A stretch of 64,000 nucleotides of DNA from Pseudomonas abietaniphila. Its GTDB lineage: Bacteria; Pseudomonadota; Gammaproteobacteria; Pseudomonadales; Pseudomonadaceae. The DNA lies in the NCBI RefSeq assembly GCF_039697315.1, contig NZ_CP155619.1, positions 248,001 through 312,000 of the forward strand. The letters are read 5' to 3'. The notes under the pieces were generated by a model. The model was given only the letters and a program-made list of their open reading frames with translations. It made no database searches and had not been told where the DNA came from. Position numbers and translations under genes: made by a program. Positions 15,702 to 25,434 of this stretch are shown one piece after another; within the stretch, counting starts at the first letter, position 1; the number at the start of each line of letters is the position of its first letter.

Positions 15702-16205
15702 ATGAAAAAGCAAGAAGCCTACACCGTCAGCATCGGTCTACTCGCCGTACTCGACACCTACCTGACCGCCACCGTATGGCCGGTACCCGTCTGGGTCACG
15801 TTCATTGCATGGGCGTCATTCTTCATCGTCGGCGGCGGCAATGCCGGCTTCGTGCGAAGCGTGGCGTCGAACCTCACGGGGCTTGTGATCAGCTCGCTCG
15901 TGCTGCTCGGGATCGCCACGGTCAGCGAGGCGCCGTTTTTCATCGCCCTGCTGGTGGGCGCCGGCAGCGCGTTGATGGTGCAGGCCTCGAAGGTGCCGCT
16001 GCTGAGCATCCTGCCGGCGATCGTCTGGGGGTTTGCCTCCACCGTCGGGACCACCGCCGTGGGTGGAAAACCCATGACCACGCCCGGCCTGGCCAATCCG
16101 GCGCTGATCGCCGCCGCTGCGCTGATCACCGGTGCCGTGTCCGGTTATGCCTCGGAACGCCTGGGCGATGCCCTCACCAGCAAGCCGCGCACGCAGCTGG
16201 CTTGA
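15702..16205 (+). CDS. DUF1097 family membrane protein
   Basis: A 167-residue protein with about four to five hydrophobic segments and a short charged C-terminus, matching the DUF1097 family of inner-membrane proteins by length and by the segment IAWASFFIVGGGNAG near residue 35. Function unknown. Its position between the metallochaperone and the nitrile hydratase subunits, with 77 and 29 bp gaps, suggests a role in uptake of nitrile, amide or metal; this is inference from context only. Confidence 0.7.
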   Translation: MKKQEAYTVSIGLLAVLDTYLTATVWPVPVWVTFIAWASFFIVGGGNAGFVRSVASNLTGLVISSLVLLGIATVSEAPFFIALLVGAGSALMVQASKVPLLSILPAIVWGFASTVGTTAVGGKPMTTPGLANPALIAAAALITGAVSGYASERLGDALTSKPRTQLA

Positions 16206-16234
16206 TCCCTTTGACCCTCACACTGGAGCGCTAG

Positions 16235-16978
16235 ATGAAACTACAACACTACCTCGGCGGCCTGGAAAACCTGGGCCCGGTCGATTTCGAGAAACAGGTC
16301 TTCGTGCAGGAATGGGAGAAACGCATATTCGGCATTCACACCACGATGATGGCCGAGAGCGCGCACCTGATCGACGCGCTGCCCAGGTACCCGATGGACA
16401 CGCTGCCCACCGCGTTCAAAAGCGACTGGACCTGGGCCTCGTTGCGGACCGGCGCCGAAGGCATGCAACCGTTCGAGTACTTCAAGTTTCGCTACTACGA
16501 AAAGTGGCTGGGCGGGATTTCCGGGTTCTTTGTCGATCAGGGCTACATCAACGGCGATGAACTGAAGAGCCGCGCCGATTTTTACCGCCAGCAACCGGAT
16601 GCGCCGCTGCCCGACAAGCCCAGCGCGCCAATTCGCGAACAGATCGTGCGCTACCTGCTGGAAGGCGATTCAGGCCTGCGCCCCTACGCCGGCACCGCGC
16701 TGTTTGCAGAAGGTGACAGCGTGACGGTCGCAGACCCCGTTGCGGTCGATCACACCCGCCTGCCCGGTTATTTGCGTTGCAAGTCGGGAAAGATCGTCGA
16801 GGTCTATCCGGGGGCCTACGCCTACTTCGTCAACACCGGTCCGGACGGGATTGGCGAGCCGATGCCCGTCTACCGCGTGGCCTTCGACGCGGCTGACATC
16901 TGGGGCGAGGAAAAGAGCGAACCCAACACCATGATCTACGCGGACCTGTTCGAGGCCTATCTGGTACCGCCGAAGTGA
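16235..16978 (+). CDS. nthB: Nitrile hydratase beta subunit
   Basis: A 247-residue beta subunit of nitrile hydratase, which hydrates nitriles to amides. The N-terminal HYLGGLENLGPV, the internal FKFRYYEKWLGGI and the C-terminal SH3-like portion HTRLPGYLRCKSGKIVEVYPGAYAYF are typical. The beta subunit supplies arginines that contact the oxidised cysteines of the alpha subunit. Beta precedes alpha, the gene order usual for cobalt-type clusters, whereas Fe-type clusters run alpha-beta. A GGAG ribosome-binding site precedes the ATG. Confidence 0.93.
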   Translation: MKLQHYLGGLENLGPVDFEKQVFVQEWEKRIFGIHTTMMAESAHLIDALPRYPMDTLPTAFKSDWTWASLRTGAEGMQPFEYFKFRYYEKWLGGISGFFVDQGYINGDELKSRADFYRQQPDAPLPDKPSAPIREQIVRYLLEGDSGLRPYAGTALFAEGDSVTVADPVAVDHTRLPGYLRCKSGKIVEVYPGAYAYFVNTGPDGIGEPMPVYRVAFDAADIWGEEKSEPNTMIYADLFEAYLVPPK

Positions 16979-17020
16979 ATCAGGTCCACGCCCGCTAACC
17001 CATGACAACGGAGCCATTCA

Positions 17021-17644
17021 ATGAGCCAACTCTTCGATTATGAAAAACAACGAGAAGCCGAAAGCGCCGCCAAAGTGCGTGCGCTGGAAGCCCTGCTGAT
17101 CGAAAAAGGGGTGATCGGCAGCGACTCGGTGGACACCGTGCTCGCCCATTTCGAGACCGTGGCCGGCCCTTTCAACGGCGCGAAAATCGTCGCCCGTGCC
17201 TGGGTCGACCCCGAATACAAGGCACGTCTGCTGGCCGATACGCCCAAGGCCATCGCCGAACTGAACCTGGCCCAGGGCATGGACGGTGCCGAGGGTGAGC
17301 ACATGCTGGCCGTCGCCAACAGTCCGGAGGTGCACAACCTGATCATCTGCACCCTGTGCTCGTGCTACCCGTGGCCGATCCTCGGTTTGCCGCCGTATTG
17401 GTACAAGGACCCGGTGTTCCGCGCCCGAGGCGTGCGCGAACCTCGCGCGGTGTTGCGTGAATTCGGCGTACCGGTGAGTGACGACACCCAGGTCAAGGTC
17501 TGGGACAGCAGTGCGCAGATTCGCTGGTTCGTGGTGCCGGAACGCCCGGCAGGCTCCGAGCATTTGAGCGAAGCACAACTGGCCGAGCTGGTCACTCCCG
17601 AATCGATGATGGGTGTGGCGTTGATCGAACTGCCCGCTGTTTGA
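17021..17644 (+). CDS. nthA: Nitrile hydratase alpha subunit, cobalt type
   Basis: A 207-residue alpha subunit. The metal-binding site is CTLCSC at Cys110, Cys113 and Cys115, followed by YPWPILGLPPYWYKD. Threonine between the first two cysteines (CTLCSC) marks cobalt-type enzymes; Fe-type enzymes have CSLCSC. Two of these cysteines are post-translationally oxidised in known members. The start lies 42 bp after nthB with a GGAGCC ribosome-binding site. Neighbouring CbtA and CbtB cobalt-transport genes agree with the cobalt assignment. Confidence 0.95.
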   Translation: MSQLFDYEKQREAESAAKVRALEALLIEKGVIGSDSVDTVLAHFETVAGPFNGAKIVARAWVDPEYKARLLADTPKAIAELNLAQGMDGAEGEHMLAVANSPEVHNLIICTLCSCYPWPILGLPPYWYKDPVFRARGVREPRAVLREFGVPVSDDTQVKVWDSSAQIRWFVVPERPAGSEHLSEAQLAELVTPESMMGVALIELPAV

Positions 17645-17654
17645 GGACTGCCCC

Positions 17655-18017
17655 ATGTTTACGCGATTCGAAGAATTCGCTGCCAACAGCATGCTCGGCC
17701 ACAAGGACTCGCCGCCGCGCTCGCAAGGCCGTTTGCACTTCACCCAGGACTGGCAGCGCAGCCTTTACGGGCTGGCGCTTGCGCTGTCCAAGGCGGGTCA
17801 TTTCGAGTGGGAAGCCTTTCGCCAGAACCTGATCGGCTCGATCTCGACCTGGGAGCAGCTGCCCTGCGACAACCAGCCGCCGTGGGATTACTACGAACGC
17901 TATCTGGAGGCGCTGATCAAGGTGTTGCAAGCGCATTCGCTGCTGGACACCGATGAACTGCAAGCGCGCCTGATCGCGCTGAAAACCGACACCACTGACT
18001 CGAGGAACATCGCATGA
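17655..18017 (+). CDS. Nitrile hydratase accessory (activator) protein, P14K-like
   Basis: A 120-residue protein resembling the N-terminal half of nitrile hydratase beta subunits (LHFTQDWQRSLYGLALALSKAG, then FEWEAFRQNLIGSI, then YYERYLEALIKVL). In cobalt-type systems this protein binds the alpha subunit and delivers cobalt by subunit swapping. It follows nthA by 10 bp, and its stop overlaps the cbtB start by 4 bp, so cobalt import is translationally tied to enzyme maturation. Confidence 0.88.
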   Translation: MFTRFEEFAANSMLGHKDSPPRSQGRLHFTQDWQRSLYGLALALSKAGHFEWEAFRQNLIGSISTWEQLPCDNQPPWDYYERYLEALIKVLQAHSLLDTDELQARLIALKTDTTDSRNIA

Positions 18018-18193
18018 GCAGCACTGTATTGACTCACTCCGCCACCCGTCGCCGCAGTTCGCGCCTGTTGGTGACCTTCGGTTCGATCCTGATGGGCCTG
18101 TCGCTGGTGTATTTCGCCGGCTTCTCACACCTGGAGCTGATCCATAACGCCGCCCACGACACCCGTCACAGCTCGGGTTTTCCTTGCCACTGA
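18014..18193 (+). CDS. cbtB: Cobalt transporter subunit CbtB
   Basis: A 59-residue protein: a short basic N-terminus, one transmembrane helix (LLVTFGSILMGLSLVYFAGF, about residues 18-37) and a His-containing C-terminus (HLELIHNAAHDTRHSSGFPCH region). These fit CbtB, the small partner of CbtA in cobalt uptake. The ATG overlaps the upstream stop (ATGA) and the gene is followed by cbtA after 25 bp. It is easily missed because of its size. Confidence 0.85.
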   Translation: MSSTVLTHSATRRRSSRLLVTFGSILMGLSLVYFAGFSHLELIHNAAHDTRHSSGFPCH

Positions 18194-18218
18194 TTGACCT
18201 TGCCGGAGCACCCTGAGC

Positions 18219-18959
18219 ATGTTCAAACGCATCCTCACCACTGCCTGCTACACCGGCGCCATCGGCGCATTGCTGCTGACGCTGATGCAAAGCCTGTGGA
18301 TCACGCCGTTGATTCTGCAGGCCGAAGTGTATGAAACCGCCGACGCTGCTCATGAACATGTTCAGGAGCAACAGGCTCATGAACACACAGCGGGCGCTCA
18401 CGAGCACGAGCATGACGCCGAGGCCTGGACGCCGGAGGACGGCTGGCAGCGCACGTTGTCGACCTTTGGCGGCGATCTCGTCGTGGCCATCGGTTTCGCC
18501 CTGCTGCTTTGCGCGCTCTACAACCTGCGCGCCCCGGTCAAGGCCTGGCATGGTGTGCTGTGGGGCCTGGCCGGTTACGCCACGTTCTGTCTGGCCCCGG
18601 CTGCCGGTCTGCCACCGGAGTTGCCCGGGACCCTGGCCGCGGAACTGACCTCGCGACAGGACTGGTGGGGCGCCACGGCCTTGGCCACGGCGGTCGGGCT
18701 GGCTTTGCTGGTATTCGGCAAGCACGGGGGGTGGCGTGCGGCGGCATTGCTGTTGATCGCCGCGCCGCATGTCATCGGAGCACCCCAGCCGGCGGAGCAC
18801 CATGCACTGGCACCGGATGCATTGCAGGCGCAGTTTCGGGTGGCGTCTTTACTGGTCAATGCAGTGTTCTGGATGGCGCTCGGTGGGATCAGCGGCTGGT
18901 GGTTCCGGCGTCATGGGCCTGAGGGCGAGGACCTCAGCACGCTGGCATCGGTGCGATAG
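18219..18959 (+). CDS. cbtA: Cobalt transporter subunit CbtA
   Basis: A 246-residue membrane protein with about five helices. After the first helix comes a His- and Glu-rich periplasmic loop (residues 45-66, several HEH motifs) suited to metal capture. The region LWGLAGYATFCLAPAAGLPPELPG is the conserved CbtA core. CbtAB genes are typically controlled by cobalamin riboswitches in B12 regulons; here they are the last genes of a nitrile hydratase operon and no riboswitch is visible, so they appear dedicated to supplying cobalt for the hydratase. Confidence 0.9.
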   Translation: MFKRILTTACYTGAIGALLLTLMQSLWITPLILQAEVYETADAAHEHVQEQQAHEHTAGAHEHEHDAEAWTPEDGWQRTLSTFGGDLVVAIGFALLLCALYNLRAPVKAWHGVLWGLAGYATFCLAPAAGLPPELPGTLAAELTSRQDWWGATALATAVGLALLVFGKHGGWRAAALLLIAAPHVIGAPQPAEHHALAPDALQAQFRVASLLVNAVFWMALGGISGWWFRRHGPEGEDLSTLASVR

Positions 18960-19009
18960 CCCGGATATTGCATGTGTCATGTAAAGCCTCCTAAGGGGAG
19001 ATGCTTAAC

Positions 19010-19099
19010 CTGTAGGCGCGCGCTTGTCCGCGATTGTGTTGTGTCCACCCCTACACTGGCACAGACAGATCGCAATCGCGGGCAAGCGCGCTCCTACAA
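19010..19099. repeat. BIME: paired inverted REP sequences (variant)
   Basis: CTGTAGGCGCGCGCTTGTCC at the left pairs with GGGCAAGCGCGCTCCTACA at the right, with inner GCGATTG / CAATCGC arms, filling most of the gap between cbtA and the GlxA-type regulator. Confidence 0.85.
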
Positions 19100-19132
19100 C
19101 GTGCTGATCGTTGCTATTTCAAAGGAAACCCT

Positions 19133-20128
19133 ATGCGCAAAATCAGCGTGGGCATGGTGTTGTTCCCCGGCTTTCAACTGCTGGACATCGCCGGCCCCAA
19201 GGACGCCTTTGCCCAGGTCAAGGTCTTGAGCAATGGCGAGTGTGAATACGAGATGCTCACGGTCGGCACGACGCGCAGCCCGTTGCTGTCTTCCAGCGGT
19301 CTGACGGTGATCCCGGACCGCACCATTTTCGACCCATGCCCGCATTTCGACACCATCATCGTGCCAGGCGGGCTGGGGATTTTCGATGTCTATGCCGACT
19401 CGACCCTGTGCGACTGGCTCAAGGTTCAGGAGAAGCGCTGCCGACGCCTGGCCGCGATCTGCAACGGCGTGTTCGCCTTCGGCGCAGCGGGCCTGATCGA
19501 ACGTAAATCGGTGACCACGCACTGGATGGACGCCGCGCACCTGAGCGAGTTGTTTCCTTCGGCGCATGTCGACCCCGATCACATTCATGTCAAGGACGGC
19601 ACGATCTACACCACCGCAGGCGTGACGGCCGGGATCGATCTGTCGTTGTTGATGATCGAGGAAGACTTCGGCAAACGCATGGCCATCGATGTTGCCAAGT
19701 ACCTGGTGGTGTACCTGCGCCGTGCGGGCGGGCAATCGCAGTTCAGCCCGTTGCTGGATGTTCAGGGCGGCGTCGATTCACAGGTTGAGGCGATTCAGGA
19801 TTACCTGCTTGCGCACCTGCACATCAACCATAGCCTGGCGTCGCTGGCCGAGCGTGTGCACATGAGCCCACGCAACCTGTCGCGGCTGTTTACCAAGGAA
19901 ATCGGCACCCCGCCCATGGCCTTCCTCGCCGATGCAAGGATCGACGCCGTGCGCCGTTATCTGGAAACCACCGAGCAATCGATGAAAGAAATCGCCCACC
20001 GCTGCGGCTTCGAAAATGCCGACAGCCTGCGTCGGGTGTTCGTCAAACGACTGGCCATCAGCCCGGTTGAATATCGCCAGCGGTTTCGGTCGGGGACGTC
20101 GCCGGTCAAGGCTGAGCATGCGTTGTAA
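19133..20128 (+). CDS. GlxA family transcriptional regulator (DJ-1/PfpI plus AraC domains)
   Basis: A 331-residue regulator. Residues 1 to about 190 are a DJ-1/PfpI amidotransferase-like domain (VGMVLFPGFQLLDIAGP at the start, AAICNGVFAFGAAGL at the nucleophile elbow). The C-terminal 100 residues are an AraC DNA-binding domain with two helix-turn-helices (ASLAERVHMSPRNLSRLF and MKEIAHRCGFENADSLRRVF). An earlier in-frame ATG at 19034 lies inside the REP; the ATG at 19133 has AAAGGAAA upstream. Target unknown; adjacency to the nitrile hydratase operon makes it a possible but unproven regulator of it. Confidence 0.88.
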   Translation: MRKISVGMVLFPGFQLLDIAGPKDAFAQVKVLSNGECEYEMLTVGTTRSPLLSSSGLTVIPDRTIFDPCPHFDTIIVPGGLGIFDVYADSTLCDWLKVQEKRCRRLAAICNGVFAFGAAGLIERKSVTTHWMDAAHLSELFPSAHVDPDHIHVKDGTIYTTAGVTAGIDLSLLMIEEDFGKRMAIDVAKYLVVYLRRAGGQSQFSPLLDVQGGVDSQVEAIQDYLLAHLHINHSLASLAERVHMSPRNLSRLFTKEIGTPPMAFLADARIDAVRRYLETTEQSMKEIAHRCGFENADSLRRVFVKRLAISPVEYRQRFRSGTSPVKAEHAL

Positions 20129-20148
20129 CTTCTCGTGAACCTGAAACA

Positions 20149-20235
20149 CTGTAGGTGTGAGCTTGCTCGCGAAGGCGGCCAGTCAGGCATTGAAGAGGTG
20201 ACACGCCGTATTCGTGAGCAAGCTCTCTCCCACAG
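20149..20235. repeat. BIME: paired inverted REP sequences (variant)
   Basis: CTGTAGGTGTGAGCTTGCTC and GAGCAAGCTCTCTCCCACAG are inverted, in the gap between the convergent glxA-type gene and dnaE2, where it may also act as a transcription barrier. Confidence 0.87.
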
Positions 20236-20277
20236 GTAGGTGTCTGTCCATGCGGTGGGTGTCGGTTGACCCACTCA

Positions 20278-23200
20278 TCACTTGAAATCACGGCTGCGCA
20301 CATCCAGTCCCGTCAGTAACGGCGTCAGGTCGAACAGCCGTTGCGCAATCACGTGACGTACGCCTTTCTGGTATTCGAATTTGCCGAACACCTGCATCAA
20401 CTGCGACCCCACCAGCACCTTGCGCTGACGCTCGGCCAGGTCGCGCCAGACCACCACGTTGATCATGCCGTGTTCGTCTTCCAGGGTGACGAACGTCACG
20501 CCGCTGGCCGTACCGGGCCGTTGACGACCGACCACCAGCCCGGCGACGCTGAAGTTGCGCCCGTGCTCTTCGGTGAGCAGATCCTTTGAACTGCGAAAGC
20601 GTTTGGCCGCCAGCTTGTTGCGCAGCAAAGACAACGGGTGCGGACCCAGTGTCGTGCCGAGGGTGTCGTAATCGGCCACCAGATCCTGAGCGACGCTGGG
20701 CAATGGCAAGGCCACTTGCGCCTCTTCGCCGAAACAGTCATCGCCGAACAAGGGCCGCTGCACCTCGACCCCGGCAATCTCCCAACGCGCACGATGGCGA
20801 TGCCCGGCCAACCCGCGCAAGGCCCCCGAATCGGCCAGTGATGCGCGGCCGCGGTTGTCCAGGTCGGCGCGTATGCACAGATCGGTGACGTCCTTGAACG
20901 CGCGTTGTTGCCGCGATTGCTCGATGCGCCGGGCGTCTTCTTCGCGAAAACCACGAATCATGCGCATCCCCATGCGGATCGCCAGATTGCGCGTGTATTC
21001 AGGGTTGTCGACCGGCTCAAGCGAACAGTCCCAGTCGCTGTAGCGCACGTCCACCGGACGGATCTCGATATGATGCCGACGCGCGTCCTGCAGCAACTGG
21101 TCGGGGCTGTAAAAACCCATGGGCCAGCTGTTGATCAGCGCGCAAGTGAATGCGGCCGGCTCGTGGCATTTGAGCCAGCAGCTGGCGTAGGTCAGCAAGG
21201 CGAAGCTGGCGGCATGGGACTCGGGGAAGCCGTAACTGCCGAAGCCCTTGATCTGCTCGAAGATGCGGTGAATGAACTCGTCCGGATAGCCCTTCTCTTT
21301 CATTCGTTCGCTGAGGCGAATCCGATGCGGCTCCAGCCCGCCATGACGTTTCCAGGCGGCCATGGAGCGGCGCAGCTGGTCGGCTTCTCCGGGCGAATAG
21401 TCGGCGGCAACGATGGCCAGTTGCATGACCTGTTCCTGAAACAGCGGCACGCCCAGCGTGCGCTTGAAGACTTCCTCAAGCGCCTCGGAGGGATAGGTCA
21501 CCTCCTCCTCGCCATTTCGACGCCTCAAATACGGATGCACCATGTCGCCCTGAATCGGACCCGGCCGGACAATGGCGACCTCAATGACCAGATCATAAAA
21601 CTCCTTGGGCCTGAGGCGCGGCAGCATCGACATCTGCGCCCGGGATTCAATCTGAAACACGCCGATGGTGTCGGCGCGGCTGATCATCTCGTAGGTCGGC
21701 TCATCCCCGGACGGAAGCGTCGCGATGGTCCAGCGCTGGTGCCGATGCAACTCCACCAGATCGAACGTCCGGCGCAGTGCGCTCAGCATGCCGAGGGCCA
21801 GGATGTCGACCTTGAGCAGCCCCACCAGATCCAGATCGTCCTTGTCCCACTGAATGATGGTGCGGTCAGCCATGGCGGCGTTTTCCACGGGCACCAGCGT
21901 CTCCAGTGGATGCTCGGAGATCACGAAACCGCCGGGGTGCTGGGACAGGTGCCGGGGAAAACCGATCAGTTCGCCGGTCAACGTCAATACGCGGCGCAAC
22001 ACCGGACTGTCGGCCTCGAACCCGCATTCACGCAGACGCTCAGGTGATGGCAAGGTATCGCTCCAGCGGCTGAAACAGTCCGCCAGTGCGTTGATCTGGT
22101 CGGGCGGCAAACCGAGCACCCGCGCCACGTCCCGCACCGCGCCCGCACCGTGATAAGTGCTCGCCACGGCGGTCAATGCCGCCCTGCCCCGGCCATAACG
22201 CCGAAAGATGTATTGCAGGACTTCCTCGCGGCGCTCGTGCTCGAAGTCGACGTCGATGTCCGGCGGCTCGTTACGTTCTTCGGAGATGAAACGCTCGAAC
22301 AGCAGGTTGACGTTCGCGGGGTCAAGCTCGGTGATCCCGAGGGCAAAACACACGGTCGAGTTGGCCGCCGAGCCACGGCCCTGACACAGAATTCTCTGAT
22401 CGCGGGCGAATTTGACGATGTCGTGCACGGTGAGGAAGTAACTTTCGTACTTCATCGTCGAGATGATCTTCAATTCCTTCTCGATGTTTTTCCGCGCCAC
22501 CTCGGGCACGCCCTTGGGCCAGCGCCAGCGTGCACCGTCTTCGGTGAGCTGGCGCAGCCAACTGGCCGGTGTGTGTTGGGCAGGCACCAGCTCGTGGGGG
22601 TATTCGTAGCGCAGCTGTTTCAGGTCAAAACGGCAGCGCCGGGCGATGTTCAGGGTTTCAGCCAGCAGGTCGGCGGGATACAACTCGGCCAGCACATTTC
22701 GCGTGCGCAGATGCCGCTCGCCGTTGGGAAACAACCGATGGCCGGCCTCGGCCACGGTGGTGTGGTGACGAATCGCGGTCATGGTGTCTTGCAAGGCGCG
22801 ACGGCCACGGGCGTGCATGTGCACATCGCCGCTGGCCACGGCCGGGATGTCGAGCGAACGCGCCAGCGCCAGAAGCCTCGACAGACGCAGGCTGTCATCG
22901 GGCCCGCAGTGCAGCTGCACGCTCAGCCACAGGTTTTGGTGAAAGGTCTGGCGCAGCCAGTTGCCTTGCTCATGCAACACCTCGGCACGCTGATCCAGGT
23001 CCGGCACCCATAACGCCAGCAACCCTGCCACCGGTCGCAGGAAATCCTCACGCAACAGCCGGTACTCGCCCTTCTTGCTGCGCCGTCGGCCCTCGGTGAT
23101 CAACCCGCACAAGGCTTGATATCCGGCGAGGTCTTCCACCAACAGCACCATTTTCGGGCCGTTCTCAAGGGTGATCTCGCTGCCGATGATCAACGGCAGC

Positions 23201-23388
23201 TCACACTCCTGTGCGGCCTGCCAGGCGCGGACGATACCCGCCAGCGTGCATTCATCGGTGATGGCCAAGGCTTGATAGCCGTGACGTTTAGCCCGCTCGA
23301 ACAGCTCCTTGGCGCTGGAGGCTCCGCGCTGAAAACTGAAGTGGGTGAGGCAGTGCAGCTCTGCGTAGTCGCCACTCATGCGAACCAT
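20278..23388 (-). CDS. dnaE2: Error-prone DNA polymerase DnaE2 (ImuC)
   Basis: A 1036-residue C-family DNA polymerase, the normal length for DnaE2 and shorter than DnaE1. The N-terminal PHP domain starts [18 protein letters not shown]; the palm carries [14 protein letters not shown] at about residues 376-390, with the catalytic aspartates; the finger segment [10 protein letters not shown] precedes it; a C-terminal OB domain (about 930-1010, [15 protein letters not shown]) follows. It performs damage-induced mutagenic translesion synthesis with ImuA and ImuB. The start overlaps the imuB stop by 13 bp. It is the last gene of the lexA2-imuA-imuB-dnaE2 operon. Confidence 0.96.
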   Translation of the reverse strand: MVRMSGDYAELHCLTHFSFQRGASSAKELFERAKRHGYQALAITDECTLAGIVRAWQAAQECELPLIIGSEITLENGPKMVLLVEDLAGYQALCGLITEGRRRSKKGEYRLLREDFLRPVAGLLALWVPDLDQRAEVLHEQGNWLRQTFHQNLWLSVQLHCGPDDSLRLSRLLALARSLDIPAVASGDVHMHARGRRALQDTMTAIRHHTTVAEAGHRLFPNGERHLRTRNVLAELYPADLLAETLNIARRCRFDLKQLRYEYPHELVPAQHTPASWLRQLTEDGARWRWPKGVPEVARKNIEKELKIISTMKYESYFLTVHDIVKFARDQRILCQGRGSAANSTVCFALGITELDPANVNLLFERFISEERNEPPDIDVDFEHERREEVLQYIFRRYGRGRAALTAVASTYHGAGAVRDVARVLGLPPDQINALADCFSRWSDTLPSPERLRECGFEADSPVLRRVLTLTGELIGFPRHLSQHPGGFVISEHPLETLVPVENAAMADRTIIQWDKDDLDLVGLLKVDILALGMLSALRRTFDLVELHRHQRWTIATLPSGDEPTYEMISRADTIGVFQIESRAQMSMLPRLRPKEFYDLVIEVAIVRPGPIQGDMVHPYLRRRNGEEEVTYPSEALEEVFKRTLGVPLFQEQVMQLAIVAADYSPGEADQLRRSMAAWKRHGGLEPHRIRLSERMKEKGYPDEFIHRIFEQIKGFGSYGFPESHAASFALLTYASCWLKCHEPAAFTCALINSWPMGFYSPDQLLQDARRHHIEIRPVDVRYSDWDCSLEPVDNPEYTRNLAIRMGMRMIRGFREEDARRIEQSRQQRAFKDVTDLCIRADLDNRGRASLADSGALRGLAGHRHRARWEIAGVEVQRPLFGDDCFGEEAQVALPLPSVAQDLVADYDTLGTTLGPHPLSLLRNKLAAKRFRSSKDLLTEEHGRNFSVAGLVVGRQRPGTASGVTFVTLEDEHGMINVVVWRDLAERQRKVLVGSQLMQVFGKFEYQKGVRHVIAQRLFDLTPLLTGLDVRSRDFK

Positions 23389-24806
23389 CCCTGCAGCAAC
23401 AGGCCGCTGTCATCCCCGACCTTGCGGTAGGCCCAGCCGCGCTGTCCGGTACGGGTCTCGACCAGAAAGTAATCGCGACGCACATCGCCGCCGTCCCACC
23501 ATCCCGACTCGATGCGCTCAGGCCCGGCCAGCACCCGGACGCTGGAATCGCTCAGGTGTTCGGGCTCGCGCAGGAGCCATCCCGGACGGGAAACGTTGTG
23601 CACCGCCACAACGGGCTTGCTGGCAGACGTCGGCAACCACGCGCACTCGGGACGATGGTCGGCATGAAAGCCCAGGCCGCTGACCGCTTCATCGCCCAGT
23701 CGAGCACGCAGGCGTTCGCGTAACTGCTCCCACGGCATGTTCTGTTGCGGGCGATCATCAAACAGCTCGCGGTGAGAAGGCACGAAGGCCGGCAGATCCT
23801 TTGCCTGCAACCTCAACGCGCGCACGGGCGACGGCACCACCACCTGTTCCAGACGCCCGCGGGCCAGTTCGAACAGCCGGTCGGCTTCACGCTCGGCACT
23901 GAGTAAACCCACCGGAATCAGCGTATCGGGCGCCACGCTGCCGACACTGGGCACATGTTCCAGATGAATGATGAACCGCTGCACGCCGCTGTCGCGCCCG
24001 CCGAGAAACAACGCCAGATCGGCGATCATGCGTTTGAGCGGGAACAGCAGGGCCTGATGGGATTCCACGTCGAAATTGAGCTCGATGCGGGTGTCGAAAT
24101 GATCGGGCGGCACGTAACACTCAAGGGGCATCGGCCTGCGCCCCAGCAAAGTGTCCAGGTGCTGCAGCACCTGGGGCGGAAAACGTCTGGCCAGGGTATC
24201 GCGAGGCAACGCCGACACCTGGCGCAGGCGATGCAGGCCCATGCGGCCAAAGGCTGTCGACACTTCCTGAGACAAGCCGATGCGATTGACCGGCATCTGT
24301 TCCAGCACCTGTTGCAGGCTGTCGTTGCAGGTCACCGCCAGGCCATCGTGGGCATTGGCGAGCATGCGCGCCGCCACCGGATTGGGCGCCACGACGATGC
24401 GATGAGTAAAACCCAATGCCGTCAGCTCCTGACGCAAACGCGCTTCGAACACCGGCCAGGGTCCGAACAGACCCAGGCTGGACTCGACTTCCATCAGCAG
24501 GACGCGGGGGTACTTAAGGCTGACCTGCGAGCTGAACCGATAGGCCCAGGCGGCCAGTAAACGGTGCCAGCGGCCTGTTTCATCCGGGTCGTATTCGACC
24601 GTCGCAAACGCGCGGGTCATGGCATGGGCGGCGGTCAGTGACTGACCGGGGCGTAATCCGAGTTCGCGCGCAGCGGCATTGACGGTTTGCAACACACGAC
24701 GCTGGGCCGAGCCGCTGATCAACGCCAGCGGTTCTTCAGGGTTGGCGCGACGACGCATGACGCCGTCCAGCGCCAGTTGCGGCAGCAGGACACAGGCCCA
24801 GAGCAT
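23376..24806 (-). CDS. imuB: ImuB, catalytically inactive Y-family polymerase homologue
   Basis: A 476-residue Y-family polymerase relative. The usual catalytic acidic residues are missing: the start reads [12 protein letters not shown] in place of an HVDMDAFFASVE-type motif, and [13 protein letters not shown] stands where active polymerases have a SIDE motif. This is the ImuB hallmark: a scaffold rather than a polymerase. SHRELFDD (344-351) resembles a beta-clamp-binding motif, which would let ImuB tether DnaE2; this is inference. The open frame extends upstream to 25103 through imuA in another phase; ATG 24806 ([10 protein letters not shown]), 7 bp after the imuA stop, is the proper start. 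Confidence 0.93.
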   Translation of the reverse strand: MLWACVLLPQLALDGVMRRRANPEEPLALISGSAQRRVLQTVNAAARELGLRPGQSLTAAHAMTRAFATVEYDPDETGRWHRLLAAWAYRFSSQVSLKYPRVLLMEVESSLGLFGPWPVFEARLRQELTALGFTHRIVVAPNPVAARMLANAHDGLAVTCNDSLQQVLEQMPVNRIGLSQEVSTAFGRMGLHRLRQVSALPRDTLARRFPPQVLQHLDTLLGRRPMPLECYVPPDHFDTRIELNFDVESHQALLFPLKRMIADLALFLGGRDSGVQRFIIHLEHVPSVGSVAPDTLIPVGLLSAEREADRLFELARGRLEQVVVPSPVRALRLQAKDLPAFVPSHRELFDDRPQQNMPWEQLRERLRARLGDEAVSGLGFHADHRPECAWLPTSASKPVVAVHNVSRPGWLLREPEHLSDSSVRVLAGPERIESGWWDGGDVRRDYFLVETRTGQRGWAYRKVGDDSGLLLQGWFA

Positions 24807-24813
24807 GGAAACC

Positions 24814-25434
24814 TCAAGCGTCGGTGGTAAACGGAATCGGAGAAGACGGCGCCAGACCACCACGGCACTTGAGCACCCGCAGCTGACGCGGTCGCACATC
24901 GATGGCGATGCGCAAGGCAGCGGGCGACGGGTTGACTGCCGCGTGTTGCCCACGGCAGGCAAAGGCCAGGGTTTCGCCGGTTTCCGCCGCCACCTGCAGA
25001 CGGCGCAAGGCACGGTCGTCGACCTTGTCCGGCCAGCACAGTACCGCGCCACAACTGCCCGAACGCAGGCACTGCTCCACGGCCCACAAGGCGTCGCGTT
25101 CACTGGCTTCGATCACCGACAACTGCCGCAGATCGACACCGGCCGCCTGCCACGCTTGGGGGTACGGCACATGAGGCGGCGCCACCAGCACGATGCGCTC
25201 GCCACTGTCGGCCAGCCGCGCAAGGGTCGGCCACAGCAGGCGCAATTCACCGCTGCCATGGGCAGGAATCAGGATTTCGGTCAGCGCCGCAGGCGGCCAT
25301 CCACCCATGGGCAACGCCGCATCGAGCAAGGCATGGCCAGTGGGTTGCGCTGCAACCGGCTGAACCTCGGGACGCCCTTTCCAGACCCGACGCTCGTCCA
25401 GCAGTGCGTTGAGGCTGACCACCGCGCCCATCAT
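24814..25434 (-). CDS. imuA: ImuA, RecA/SulA-like mutagenesis protein
   Basis: A 206-residue protein of the ImuA (SulA-like) family. The RecA-fold core has PAALTEILIPAHGSGELRLLWPTLA near residues 48-74 and the hydrophobic strand RIVLVAPPHVPYPQAWQAAG. The N-terminus of the family interacts with ImuB and the C-terminus with RecA in pseudomonads. Its start overlaps the lexA2 stop by 4 bp, giving tight coupling to the SOS repressor. Confidence 0.92.
   Translation of the reverse strand: MMGAVVSLNALLDERRVWKGRPEVQPVAAQPTGHALLDAALPMGGWPPAALTEILIPAHGSGELRLLWPTLARLADSGERIVLVAPPHVPYPQAWQAAGVDLRQLSVIEASERDALWAVEQCLRSGSCGAVLCWPDKVDDRALRRLQVAAETGETLAFACRGQHAAVNPSPAALRIAIDVRPRQLRVLKCRGGLAPSSPIPFTTDA

Noticed and set aside
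17990..18218. Cobalamin riboswitch before cbtB
   Set aside because: cbtB overlaps the preceding gene by 4 bp, leaving no room for a riboswitch.
24807..25103. N-terminal extension of ImuB by 99 residues
   Set aside because: The extension overlaps imuA in another frame and is Cys/Arg-rich; [10 protein letters not shown] is the family start.
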